Counted from the stretch's first letter, positions 8,481-20,261 are shown. The stretch: DNA of 25,163 nucleotides from Smittium culicis (GCA_001970855.1 LSSN01001815.1:1-25163), one strand, 5' to 3'. Translations and numbers: made by a program. Notes: generated from the sequence alone by a model not told the origin.

Positions 8481-11097
8481 ATGTTTAGACCAATTTTGAA
8501 AAAAAGCCCCTCCTCTCTTCACGGGATCAAGCCTTTATTTTCTAGCAAGAATACTTCAATCCAATTTTATCTTAAAAGAAATATATTAATTGCTCAACTA
8601 CATATCTCATGTATTGCTACCCGACAAGCCACGCGCACAACTATTCCTCGAAGCAATACAAACTACTCGAAACATTTATCACCCTACAAGAATCAAAATG
8701 GTGCAAACAAAGCAAATATATTCGAAGATGTGATTGTCCCTTTTGAGCACAATATAGACAATGATTTCTTGGCTAAATTGAGATCTAAATCATTAGAATT
8801 TTTGTTATCTGATGCAGCATACAAAAGATCATTATTTGTTGGAGTTCCCAATGAAATTTTTAAAAATAATATCCAAGATTTTTTTAACAGCTGTGAAAGT
8901 GATCTGGTCGATGATCTTTCTTTGGATATGATTAAATCTTCTTTTATGAGGGACGGTAGAGGTAATTTATACTTATTTCATATTATTTTCCAATTTTATT
9001 TAAAACTATTTGTGCTAATGTATCATAAATTTGATTTCAGATGGCATCGAAACCATTGTGCTGAGGGCTTATCTTAAATATCTTTGCAATAAGTTTCCAG
9101 AGAATCTCGCGAGATTAGCTAAACTACGTTCAAAAGCCAGCTTAACTGATATTCCTAGTCTTTTCCCCAACGCTAGACATTTAAATAGGTATTTATGCTT
9201 AAATAAAAATATATAGAAATTCAATCAATACACGATAATTTAATTGTTATTTTATTCTCTTAGCTGTTGCTAATTTTGTTTTTTTGCTAATTCTTTTTTT
9301 TAAAAATAGAAAAGTTATTATGCATGTTGGACCAACAAACTCTGGAAAAACCTACCATGCGATCAATCGGTTAAAAGAAGCTAAAACAGGGATATACTGC
9401 TCTCCTTTACGTCTGTTGGCCCATGAAATTTATACTCTTATGAACAACTTAGGCAAACCATGCGAGCTGATAACTGGTGAAGATAAACGTATGCCTACTG
9501 TTAATGGAGAGATTATGGAAACAGTTATAAATGACGAGGGCGAGATTGTAACCCCAATGCTATCGTCGACTATAGAAATGTCAAACTTTGCTCGAGAGTT
9601 TGAAGTTGCTGTTATTGATGAAATTCAAATGATTCAGGATTCTCAGCGTGGATGGGCGTGGACTAATGTTCTGCTTGGTATAAAAGCAAGAGAAATACAT
9701 TTATGCGGCGAAGAATCATCAGTTCCATTGGTAAAAAAAATATTTGGATCTTTACATGAAAAGGTGATTGTAAAAAAATATGAACGTCTTAGTAAACTGC
9801 AAACCTCTGACCAAACTCTAAACGCTAATTGGAAAAATATTAAAGAAGGAGATTGCGTTGTCGCATTTTCTAGAAAAAAAATTTTTGAAATTCAAAAGCA
9901 AGTTGAATCCGTCACTGGGATGAAATGCGCTGTAATATACGGCGGTTTACCTCCTGACAATCGATCTCGACAAGCTAACCTTTTCAATGATCCTACCAGT
10001 GAATATAAAGTCCTTATTGCCAGTGATGCTGTAGGAATGGGTCTAAATTTAAAAATTAGAAGAACCATTTTTGATTCACTTAAAAAATTTGACGGAAATA
10101 CCTTTAAGCCTTTAACTACCTCACAAATTAAACAAATTGGTGGAAGAGCTGGAAGATTCAATGTTGGATATGATATTGGGATAATTACAACGTAATTATA
10201 ATAGATTTATTTATTTTTGTAAATAAGGCTTAGTTTTATCATTTTTTGCGCTTATTCGTTTTGTAGATTCCGAAAAAATGAATTTCCGATATTAGACTCT
10301 GTCATGAATTCAAATTCTCAAGACATTCAAGCTGCAGGTTTTTTACCCATGAGTGAAATGATTGAAAGATTTACATTTTTATTCCCTAATGAAAAATTAT
10401 CTGATATAATTGTAAGTTTTAAGAAATTCGAAACTATATGGATTATCTAATTTTTTCTTTTAATATGGATATATTGACATTTGTCTGCTTATAGACCGCA
10501 TATTCTGACTGCACCGAAGTGACTAAGGACTTCTTCGTCTGCAATATGCATACCCATGCATTTATCTCTGGAATTTTATCAAACTCAAATCTAAGCTTCT
10601 CTCAGCTACATACTATATTATACTCACCAATCCCTATACGAGATCCAATCGCAGTTAAATTCGCAATAAAGGTTTCTTTTTTTTCTTTTCGAAATCCTTT
10701 ATATAATTAAAAGATTTGTTAAAAGTATTAATTTTTCTTTGTAAATAGTTTGCAGATTATTTGGGGATGAATAAAGAATGTGATATTGATCACGTAATTC
10801 CCGAATCGCTATATAATAATAACAGGATCGATTTAATGTTTGCAGAAACTTTACACAAAACCACTACTCTATATATTTGGCTTAGGTTTGTATCATTTTC
10901 ATATTATTTAAAATAAATTAATCAATTATTCCTACATTACACTACTTATATTTGTTCTATAAAAAACTAAAATTCAATTTCAATTATTTCTTAGCTATCA
11001 GTTCACTCATATTTTCACTCATTTCGATCGAGCGGTTGAAATTAAAGCGGAAATTGAAAAATTAATTGAAAAAAAACTGAAAAAAAACGTATTGTAA
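8481..11097 (+). CDS. SUV3: ATP-dependent RNA helicase SUV3, mitochondrial, seven exons
   Basis: A DExH-box helicase of the mitochondrial RNA degradation machinery (the mtEXO degradosome partner in fungi; SUPV3L1 in animals). Exons are 8481-8961, 9041-9188, 9310-10191, 10267-10411, 10495-10671, 10749-10885 and 10995-11097. All introns are GT-AG and the joined frame is open for 690 codons, close to family length (about 700-790). The first 60 or so residues are basic and Ser/Thr-rich with no acidic residue, as expected of a matrix presequence. Motifs in order: GPTNSGKT (217-224, Walker A), PLRLLA (Ia), VIDEIQ with D313-Q316 (II), GGLPPDNRSRQANLFND, VLIASDAVGMGLNL (V), QIGGRAGRF (485-493, VI), then the C-terminal AAGFLPMSEMIERF and HKTTTLYIWLSYQF regions. 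All catalytic motifs are intact, so the gene looks functional. The start ATG has A at -3. I would expect it to act in the matrix on mitochondrial transcripts. Confidence 0.95.
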
Positions 11098-11101
11098 TAA
11101 A
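11096..11101 (+). promoter_or_regulatory. Candidate poly(A) signal overlapping the SUV3 stop codon
   Basis: The stop codon is embedded in TAATAAAA, so an AATAAA hexamer overlaps the last two bases of the SUV3 coding region. If used, the 3' UTR would be only a few tens of bases. Chance is possible in AT-rich DNA. Confidence 0.25.
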
Positions 11102-12840
11102 ACCTTCCTTCATGCAATAACCAAAATCTTATTATATTGACTTGAAAAACGAAGAAAAAAATCTGGAAATCTTCTTGTTTATTTTTTTTGTCAAAACTTA
11201 CAATTATTCCCTTCTTATTTTTCGTATTCCAGTTTTCCTAAAATATAGATAGATAACGTGATATTATATTTTATTTATTATATTTTGCTACTTTATTTAT
11301 CCAAGGACCTCTATTGGCCTGATTGTGCTTAAATGAATCTTTATTATCGATTTAATCCTCTAAAATAGACTACCCAAAGAATTTTTTTTTTACTTTTAAG
11401 CATAAAATGAAATAAACTCCTACCTATTCAGAATTATAAACTAACTCATATTTTTGTTTTTAAATAAAAGTTACTTTTGATATTATATTCTGAGTAATTT
11501 CGCATTTGGTTGATATAGCTAGTTATCTTCAGGGACCAATTTTCGCGAGAATTACTCAGTATGAAGAGTGCTATTAAATCTATAAAATACTAATGTTTTT
11601 ATATTTATGGCTTCATAGTAATAATTTTTTTTTAATAAAAATCACAAATGAATGAGGATCTAAATAAAGGATCATTATAATGTGATAAGTACTTTGTAGT
11701 TTTAAACTGCATAAACAATCATTACCTAATAATAATAATTATGTATTTATATTTTTATAAAATAAAAGGAATAGATAGAAAAGGTATTATGATATTTAAA
11801 TATAGCCAATAATATTAAGTATTTTAAAAATTTCGTTATTTTTTTATAAATTTGAAAATGTGGTAGCTGTTAGTTCATAACCCCAAAGATATTTAAAGTG
11901 CAACTTAGCAAACACAATTTATAACTAAGAATAACCAAGTTATATTTTTTATTATTTTCATTTGTAAAATTATTTATTCCAAAATTGACATCGTCATTGT
12001 TATACCAACAATATAAGCTTATATTTAATAATTAGCCGCCATTAATTTAAATTTTAAAATAAAATTGTAAAATATTTTATATAAACGAGAGCTCGAATCA
12101 TTGTATTGAATAAATTCATTTTCTAGCGTCATGCATGGTATACTTAGTACATAAATTTTATCAAATATAAAAAAAAAGAGTATTTTGGTGTATCAAAATT
12201 TCAATAAATCATTATCTAATTTATTCGCATATATCAAAATATGTTTATATAAAGCTTCATTTAATCTCATTTTTTATATTATTAATTAGAGCGCCTTTAT
12301 AGAAATATAGATAGTTTTCCCAGTTAACATTCAAAATATATATATATAAAGAAATTTCCGATAATTTATTATGGCACTATTTTAATAAGATAGATAATAA
12401 AAAACTATGACGAAATAAATTTTAACATATATAATTTTTTTCAATAAATTAGAATATCGAAAATTTGACAATTTTTGAATTTTTTGAACTAGTCATAGTT
12501 TATAATAAATAAATTTTTATTATCTTCCAGATATTTTTCTATAATTTGAGAGTGGATTATATAAATTAACCAAAATAAATGTTTTTATTTCTTAATAGCT
12601 TAAATAAAGTGAACCTTATTTATATTCATTATTGATATTTAATTATATTTCATCATTATCAAAAAAACAATTTATAATATAAAAATTATATTAAATATAG
12701 ATTTTTATATAAGCTTTACGCAACTCTTGTATACATTAATTAAACTTTTATAGTCTTTGATGACTATTAAATAATTTTTATTTGAATTTGAACGATCTTT
12801 TTTTTCTTCGTAGAATTATATATATATATCACAAATTTCG
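11102..12840. other. Extremely AT-rich gene-free stretch
   Basis: No reading frame, RNA gene or defined repeat that I can support. Simple AT runs such as TATATATATA (about 12341) are scattered through it. The 3' UTR of the helicase gene lies in the first hundred bases or so. Confidence 0.4.
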
Positions 12841-14560
12841 ATTTCATCTATATATCCTATTTCTAGCATTTAATAAATCGTTCCCAATGATAACTTATTT
12901 TAAACTACTTGTCCTGAATTTTGACTAAAAATTTTAATTTTGATATCATTATTCTGGTCAAAAGTGATCTTTATCATTCAACTATGGAATTATTATTATT
13001 TGAGATCGCGCTTATTTTAGATACTGAAACAATATCCTAGGATTGAGATAATCACTATATAGATTTATTTTTTCTAATCTTTGTTCAAAAGCTACATAAA
13101 ATATTTGATTCAATTTTTTTCAGAGTAAATTAATTTTCTAAAAGCTTTTTTTTTATTATAGTACCCAATAAATTCTGAAATTACACTTTGAACCATGTCA
13201 GGATATATAGAAAATTTATTTGGTAAAATTTTCATAGTTTTCATATTTTTCATTTCATTTACTTGATCGGAAAAAATTTTCGAAAAAAATTATGCGTTAA
13301 GCTAAATAAGTAAGATTTTAAAAAAAAATTCCATTGTTTTACGATATATTTAAAATTTGAGTAAAAATTTATTAATAAAATATTGAATAATTTTACAGCT
13401 TTTCATATATAATTTTTTTTTATCTCAAAATAATTTTTTATTTTCTATTTATTACATTTAATCCTATAGGAATTTCAAGTGCCAAGACGATTATTTTCTA
13501 TTTTTCTCATTCTCCATTCAAATTATACCTTAATAATGGCTCCACAGTATCATTAATAAGCACAAATCGCTATTTTTTTTTTAACTAAAGAAAAATGTGT
13601 TTTGTTAGGTATTTATTTTAAATATAGAAAGGTAATACCAATTATATCAGATAAATTTAATTAACTCCAAACTATTTTTAATATAAATTGTTTATCTTTA
13701 AGTTAGATATTCTCTTTACAATATTTCTTTCTCAATTCAATTTTAAAAACCTTATAAGTTATTTGATCAAAGCTTTCATTTTCTAACGTAAATTATATTC
13801 TATTAAGTTCACGCTCTTCGAATTCTACAATCAATCTGGCAAAAAACTCGATTTTTCAGATCTCAGAATGTTACTCTAGTCTACTAAGTATTGATAACTA
13901 ATTAAGCTTAATAGAAATATTTTTATCTTCATAGATTTTACTTTTATTTCTATCTATTCTTTTAATTATTTTTCGATGATAAAAATAAATTTATATATTT
14001 GACACTCAGAATTATTTTTTAGATTTATTATGAATTTTTGTCGGTGATTAAATTAAATTAATTTTTTAATGATATTTCTCTAAGTACTTTTATTTCTTCT
14101 ACTGAATATATATTACTTTATCTATGAATAGTTTCGCGAGCTACAACTTTTTTGGAGATTGATATTCTTTTTTTACTAGATATTTATTCATGTTTAGCCT
14201 TTAAATTTGAGGAATGAATATATAAAGAGTTATTTGATATAAAAGAAATAATTACTACTACATATTTTTAAATTTTTAATCCCTAATTGAAATAAATATC
14301 AGCATCTCTTTCTGTGAAAGCTTTTTTTAAAAAAAGTTTATTTATAATAATTACCCTTTAAAAAGGTAGTAGATTGGAAAATAGAACTAAATATTAAAAT
14401 TAAAATTATTAGAGAGATTTTAATATAATCTGCCAAATAAAACTAACTTATCTTAGGGGATCGTATAGATCCAGATAATTCTGATAGCAATCGAGAGTAA
14501 TTTTTTTCTCTTGTTTTTAAGTTTGTATTTCTATTTTTTGAATATTCTTTCAGCAGATAT
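12841..14560 (-). pseudogene. Decayed coding remnant(s) of unknown origin
   Basis: On the minus strand several stretches read like former protein interrupted by isolated stop codons and frame changes. The clearest, about 13843-13637, includes ARLIVEFEERELNRI, then ENESFDQITYKVFKIELRKK and LKDKQFILKIVWS. Another, about 13256-13109, starts at an ATG and includes PDMVQSVISEFIGYYNKKKA. Upstream, about 14540-14440, is KKITLDCYQNYLDLYDPLR. Charged, helix-forming residues and a low stop density in one frame at a time argue against pure chance. I do not recognise the family. A retrotransposon gag/pol or DNA transposon remnant is an inference from the element-rich setting. Confidence 0.3.
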
Positions 14561-14862
14561 ATTCTTTTCTGATAAATAGTTCTCTGTTATTATCTATAAT
14601 AATTACACGTAGAAATCAAGTATATAACCTCTAAGTTTTATAGTTTATTTTTCATTGGATGCAGGAAAATAATAATAATTTCAGTAGATTTTATTTTTAG
14701 TGTTTATTTTCAAATGAATTTGAGTTATTAAAAAGCTAAATTTTTTTCCAAAAATTATTTACTCGTTCGTGTCCAAATTAAAAGTGAATTATATTATCAT
14801 TTCTTACTTTACATGATTTTTACTCCTGTTTTTGGACTTGCTTGCTTTATACCGGCATTTGT

Positions 14863-15007
14863 GGGGGGGTGGACCAGCCTATTATATAAAATCTCTTCAT
14901 CAGACTAAAATTGTTCATTTAATCAATTATTTGAAAATAATAAAGCTCAAAATCTCATTTCACAAAATTTTTGAGCTATTAAATTGGTTATTCAAACCCC
15001 CCCCCCC
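14863..15007. repeat. Segment bounded by a G7 and a C11 homopolymer, with an internal hairpin
   Basis: A run of seven G residues (14863-14869) and a run of eleven C residues (14997-15007) bracket about 130 bp of AT-rich DNA. Inside is a perfect nine-base stem, AGCTCAAAA (14944-14952) with TTTTGAGCT (14969-14977). In this AT-rich setting such homopolymers are rare. The opposite G and C runs could form inverted ends, but no convincing target-site duplication is seen outside them. Confidence 0.35.
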
Positions 15008-15284
15008 AATTATATTGAAATATTTATAATTAGCTAAACTATTATTCAACCCATATTAAATCTCTTCAGTTGAATTTTTGAACTATAATAATTTATTTTG
15101 ATTCTCAAGTGAATACTTTCTAGTCTTATTTTGTATTTTATTTTTATATCCCTTTCCCATCCAAAAATATTTGCATGATGAATAAATAAACACCTCTCGT
15201 TCAGTAAAAAAATACATAATAATATTGGCTTTATTATATATTCTTTATGTAAATTCCATCCAAAAAATTAAATAATGTTGAAAT

Positions 15285-15617
15285 ATGGAGAAAAAAGTAT
15301 AGCAGTACCTTGAACAGCCTTAACCAGATCTAAAACTATTGAAAAAATATAATGATAAAAATAGTCATAATATTTACAGCTCACATCCATTATTATCTAT
15401 AGCTCAACCAGAATATAAATGAGATTCTTGCTGTGCTAATAGCTCTTACAAGAATTATAAAATAATAATTAATATATTTCATGATCGATATGAAGTAACT
15501 AAGCTTTTAACGATATTAGATACTAAGAATCATATAATCTGGCCTCTAAAATATATATCACCAAGAGATACAAGAATTTCAATTATAAAAAAAAAGATTT
15601 TAATTTATCAAGAATAA
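15285..15617 (+). pseudogene. Unassigned 111-codon frame with three internal stops
   Basis: From the ATG at 15285 one plus-strand frame stays coding-like for 333 bases to TAA. Only three codons (TAG, TAA, TGA) break it, which is few for sequence this AT-rich. Visible stretches are PDLKLLKKYNDKNSHNIYSS, DSCCANSSYKNYKIIINIFH, DRYEVTKLLTILDTKNHIIW and PLKYISPRDTRISIIKKKIL. I do not recognise a domain. It lies just left of the piggyBac element and opposite in strand to the remnants at 12841-14560. It is either a decayed mobile-element protein or an exon of an unrecognised gene. Confidence 0.3.
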
Positions 15618-15971
15618 ATTGTCTATATATAATAAAATAAAAGTGTAATGTGATCATATTTACACTTCACAAGGGTTATTATATCAATTCAATGAATTTT
15701 TTAACGATTTTATTGCGATAAAAAAATTTTTTTATACAGTTTAAATCTACACAGAAGTTTTTATTCTAACTATTCGTTCATTGTAAATGATCTATCATGA
15801 TAGCATTACACACAAAAAACAATTAAAATATGTAAAGGTTAAAAATATCCATAAACAAGTCAAGACTAACATTCATTTTAAATAGTTTTAAAATGAAATA
15901 AATTCATTTAATATCCAAAAAAAATACTAGAATAAATAAATAATTCGTTAACCCTACGGTCTAAAAACCCA

Positions 15972-16004
15972 AACTCTCCCTCTCTCCCTCTCTTCCTCTC
16001 TCCC
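15972..16004 (+). repeat. CT-rich simple repeat
   Basis: A pyrimidine-only tract made of CTCTCC-type units (TCTCCCTCTCTCCCTCTC and so on). It lies just inside the proposed left end of the piggyBac element and is the only such tract nearby. Confidence 0.7.
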
Positions 16005-16500
16005 TTATACTCAAATTCATTTATTTTCTCACTCGTTGACAAACCATTTTGTTTGTTTTTTTTTTGCTATTAGATATTGAGAATTTGAAATGATATTTTT
16101 GCTTTTTTTAAATAAAATTTACTATAATCATCGAACGCTTTGTCTTTAAACTTTAGCTTATTAATTCAATTTTGTATAGCTTGCTAAGAGCTACATTTTG
16201 GTAAATTCTCGATATTATTAGACAAAGCTTAACTTTTGCAAATAAACTACAAGTTCCTAAATTTGATACACGGTTTTTAATTAGCCAAATCGAAAAAAAA
16301 TATGAAAATCGCCTAATTCGAATAATGTGACAATTTCGATTGATTTTAGATATAATGAAAATCCTGAACATAAAATCTAATTAATTAACCAAAAACCCAA
16401 AAAAAAATTTTAGTTTAATTTGTTGATTTTATTAATATAATTATAATATATAAGCTATAAGCTATTTTTTATGAAATAAATAAAATCAAGCACTGTTTTT

Positions 16501-18284
16501 TTATATATAAAGATTCAATCCACATGTAGAACACTTTATGCTTGATTTAACTTGTTTTACTCTTGTGCTGCAGAATGCAAAACTGCGCCTATTGACTTTT
16601 TCTGGGAGGTGTTCTGAATTTGAATGTCTTATCTCACTCAAATTTAGGCTTTATTTCTTAGTACCATTATCGGAAAATCGGAGTCAAAATTCGCATTTTA
16701 CTTAGTTTTTTCCGGCAGCAAATGATCTACTATTGATAGTATCAAATTTTTCATGCTTATTATTATTTTTTTTTTGCGGATTTAAATCTTTATAAGCCAT
16801 AAAAGAATTTACTACGCATATATTAATGAAGTATAAAATATTCTGTTCCACCATTTATAGCGCTTTCTATCAAGTATTTATAATGTATTTAGTTGATCCA
16901 TTTTATCCACTGAGCTCATATTTAAATTATAGCCGCATATCATCTCAGGTTGAATAAATTTTCCCAATATTTTACTTTTTGACCTGCACGGTATATTTGA
17001 TAAAATTGAAGAATCGTGATAAGTTGTAATAATTTGTATGGGTTTACTATAAATTCATAATAGAATAGATATACCATTTTCAGTCAAAAAAAGTTCTGAT
17101 TTCCACTTTTAGAGGCAGCTATTTCTCGTAAATTCAGGTATGTGCTTTCGATTAGGCCTAATCGTCCCGCAAGCATGATGGCCAATTTTTTGTAAGTATT
17201 CCATAAGTGGGATTGAAGTAAAAAAATTATCCATAAAAATTATGTGATTTTTTTGATCTAATTTTTCAACAAGTTGCTTAACAACTCGAACTCCTAAATA
17301 TTTTTTTGATTTCAGTTATTTTATTTTCCAGGGTAAATGTCAAAATAATAACAATATCCAGTTTTTTCTGCAAAAATTCATACCTTAAACCCACCTTTTT
17401 ATGGGCTTGTTAGGCATAAATTGCTTAAATCCAATTCTACCTTTGAATTTAATCTTTGATTCCTTTATCGCAACACTCTTGTGAGGCAAATAATTTTTTT
17501 TAATATTTTTTTTCATGGTTTAAAGGAAAATAATTATTTTATGCAACTTTTCGTCTTCAAAATCAACATCTGAGTCATCATTTAGGCTATTAAAATTGAT
17601 TTTGTTTAGTTTTTGGCCAGCTTAAGTGTCGATAGTATTATTATTATTATTATTATTTAAACCATCAAAATAATTATCTATATGAAAATTTGATAATATA
17701 TAATCAAATTTTTCAGAACTCATAATATTAGATATGTAATGATTATGTAAAAATCTATTTGTACTCCAATAATCTCTATCTTCAAGATTTTTTTTTATCC
17801 TCATAATTATATTAATCCAAATAAAATTTTTTAATTCGTCAAGATATGTTGCCTCTTGAGATTTGAATAAAAGAAGATTTTGAATTATCATAATAATTAG
17901 CGTTAAATAACATTTGATTTAGTAGAGTATCAGTAAAAATAAAATTAAAGATTATGTAGGGAGTTATATTTTCAATATCACAAATAAATTGGGTAAATAT
18001 TAACTTATAATTAAAAGTATATTAATTTCTGGAGGAGCAAGATTTTTTATCCAGCGGCTCATGTTGAAAATTTTACAATAATTATTCACTTGAGATAAAA
18101 GCATTTCATTTAGCGGTAAATCAAGAGAGCTATAAAAGGTGGAAATATCCTTGTATATAGTAAAATTATCATTTGAGAAATTGTCAGTTATATTTCCTGA
18201 TGAAGATGTAAAATCAAAACCATCGTTGTCATGAAATGAATAATTTTCACTATTGAAAGAATAATAATAAGAATAATATTTCAT
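16501..18284 (-). pseudogene. piggyBac transposase pseudogene (DDE_Tnp_1_7 fold with C-terminal Cys-rich domain)
   Basis: The whole length of a piggyBac transposase (about 590 codons) can be followed across several frames. From the N-terminus: an acidic, Ser-rich start at 18284; NITPYIIFNFIFTDTLL; LEDRDYWSTN and a run of Asn codons; GRIGFKQFMPNKPIKRW; TGYCYYFDIYPGK; VRVVKQLVEKLD; FMDNFFTSIPLMEYL; GTIRPNRKHIPEF; NLNMSSVDKMDQLNTL; RKRYKWWNRIFYTSLIY; VVNSFMAYKDL; and the Cys-rich tail FAFCSTR...KCSTCGLNLY, ending at 16501. The second and third catalytic Asp positions (MDN and SVDKMD) are kept. The first, normally in A-x-D-E, reads AIKE and is lost. There are several frameshifts and stops, including a conserved Trp position reading TGA after GFKV. 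The element cannot transpose by itself. Confidence 0.9.
17634..17657 (+). repeat. TTA trinucleotide microsatellite
   Basis: About seven TTA/TAT units, encoding the Asn run of the piggyBac pseudogene on the minus strand. Confidence 0.7.
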
Positions 18285-18618
18285 AACTAAAGAAATAAAT
18301 ATTAAATATTATTTAACTTATAAAAAAAATTGAATTTGAAATATCAAATAAATTGAAAAATATATTTTATAGAATAATTCATTAGCGATAACAACAACAA
18401 TAATAATTAATATGAGTAATTGTAAAATTAGTATATAAAATACGGGAAGGGGGAACTAAAAAAATCAAAACTGTGGAAATATTAAATTTATAAAATATAA
18501 ATAAAATCAATGAAATTAAGGGAGAAAAATAAAAATCAATAGATAAAAAAAAAGAGAAATGCGTGTGAAAATAAAAAGGTATAGACCAAAAATAATGTCA
18601 TCCAAATAATATGTCATC

Positions 18619-18973
18619 TAATGGAAGTGACAAAAAACAGTCTATATTTATGCAGGGAAGGGCGTAAAAATTGGCAAATCATACATCAGTTTATAGAATT
18701 GTATAAAACACAATATGTGTAATATTATATTTTCTACTAAGGTTCGATTTTTAATTTTTCCAACCAATGAAAATGGCGAAAAACAGTCTAAATTTGCGCA
18801 GGAAAGGTCCTAAAATCGGACATACTGTATATCATATTGTATAGATATGGGCAAAACACACTAGGTGTATTTTTATTTTGTCCAGCCAATGAAAATGGTG
18901 GAAAACAGTTTAAATTTGCGCAGGAAAGGTCCTAAAATCGGACATAGTGTATATCATAGTGAATAGATTTGAT
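18619..18973 (+). repeat. Three tandem repeats of about 122-146 bp inside the piggyBac element
   Basis: Copies 2 and 3 begin CCAATGAAAATGG at 18764 and 18886 (period 122) and share CAGTYTAAATTTGCGCAGG and then AAAGGTCCTAAAATCGGACA almost exactly. Copy 1, from about 18619, is more diverged (ACAGTCTATATTTATGCAGG) and sits 146 bases before copy 2. They lie between the transposase start and the right end, where subterminal transposase-binding or regulatory repeats are found in some piggyBac-type elements. Confidence 0.75.
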
Positions 18974-19331
18974 ACATCTATCAATTTTTATATATTTATA
19001 TTTACTCAATGTAATTTTTTTTCTGCCCAGATTTACCTAGAACAATTTCTAGTAAGAAATTTTTTTCTTGACAACAATTTGTGGAGTTCTGAAATTCAAA
19101 GCCAAATCATCATAACGTCTATTTTTTTTCAATAATTCAATCACATTAATCGAGCGATTTAAATTTCTATTTGTTACATTTTTCAGGTTAATTATAAAAA
19201 CAAAATTATCTGGCGAATAAAATTGAAGAAAAATAATGAATTAATATTGGTAGACTATTTTTGGTCTGCTGAATAGGAACGCTCATTTTTGAAAAAGACT
19301 ATTTTCGATCTACCGCCCGCGAAAGGGTTAA

Positions 19332-20261
19332 TAGAGTCAAAGGAAAATTAATAATTTTTCCTCTGTAATCCCTAAAAGGGATTTATTTATGTTTCTTTCA
19401 ACAAATAAACCTAATTCATAGGCTCCTATGAACCATTGGAAATAATAGAGTGCAGGTTGTTAATTTTTATGTTTATTGTTTTTATGATTATTATGAAGCT
19501 AGAAGTCTTTTTAGAAAGGGATGTCTCAAAACATGTCCTCTTTTTATCCAATACCTGGGATTAAACCCCTTTATACAAAGAAATAATACCCTAAATTACT
19601 AGTAATCTTGGTTACCTATAAGTCACTAATTTTATACAAAGACTTCTGCTTCAAATGCACAATTATAGATATACTTGTGTCATGTTATTCGAAGGGAAGA
19701 GGGATGTCTATAAATACTAACTGATTTCACTATCAAGAAAAGGGCATCTTGGATTATATTAGTTTTTCTCTAAATACTTTATTTCAGTAAATATATAAAT
19801 TAATAAACTTTCTTTAAAACACCTTATTTTAAAATTTTTAATAGTATAAAAGATTTAGAGATTCGAAAAATAAATCTCCAAGTCTTTCAATTTTTATCTT
19901 CCTCTTAATAAAAATTACATTCGAATCTATCAGAGATCGAGAGAGGAGCTACTTAATTTATCGAGAAATAAAAGCCGCATGATAAAATTTAAAATTATCA
20001 AATCTCAAATTTTCTCGAATAAAGAGTTAATTGTAACAGTCGTATTTACTATTTGTTAGTGTTTTGTAAACAAAAAAGTATAGTAGTTTCTTAGTAATTT
20101 TTATAAATTTGGAATTAGGCAACTAGCCTATGAAAGTCACTAATTTTCCAACAGCTTCAGAAATGGATAATATATATATATATATTTTAAGAAATTTAAA
20201 TAAAATCTAGAGTTTTAAGTATACGTATATGTGATATGATAAAAGATAAAAGAATTAAAGT
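19332..20261. other. Gap between piggyBac and LINE, no gene seen
   Basis: No coding region is supported. Features seen are a small perfect hairpin AATCCCT-AAA-AGGGATT near 19367-19384, two copies of TTTATACAAAG (near 19571 and 19632) that match the core of the hairpin at 3885-3990, and a TATATA tract near 20169. The LINE's 3' UTR may extend into this stretch. Confidence 0.35.

Larger units (their letters stand above)
15948..19331 (-). mobile_element. piggyBac-like DNA transposon, full length but defective
   Basis: The right boundary is strong: the sequence ends CTACCGCCCGCGAAAGGG followed by TTAA at 19328-19331. Two direct copies of an end motif, GACTATTTTTGGTCTGC at 19253-19269 and GACTATTTTCGATCTAC at 19297-19313, lie just inside. 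The left boundary is proposed at TTAACCCTACGG (15948-15959), which has the TTAA and CCCT tip but matches the other end only briefly. The resulting 3.4-kb length fits the family. The transposase pseudogene runs inward from the right end. Tandem repeats at 18619-18973 lie between it and that end, and a CT-rich simple repeat (about 15972-16004) lies near the left end. Confidence 0.65.

Noticed and set aside
9892..10161. 89-codon minus-strand open stretch
   Set aside because: It is the antisense shadow of the conserved SUV3 helicase motifs V and VI.
14832..15029. 65-codon plus-strand open stretch across the G7 and C11 runs
   Set aside because: The glycine and proline residues come from the homopolymers and no family pattern is seen.
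16153..16371. 72-codon minus-strand open stretch inside the piggyBac element
   Set aside because: It lies past the Cys-rich end of the transposase, has no motif, and is of a length expected by chance in AT-rich DNA.
18619..18973. CRISPR-like array
   Set aside because: Only three long, unequal repeats with no short unique spacers, in eukaryotic transposon DNA.
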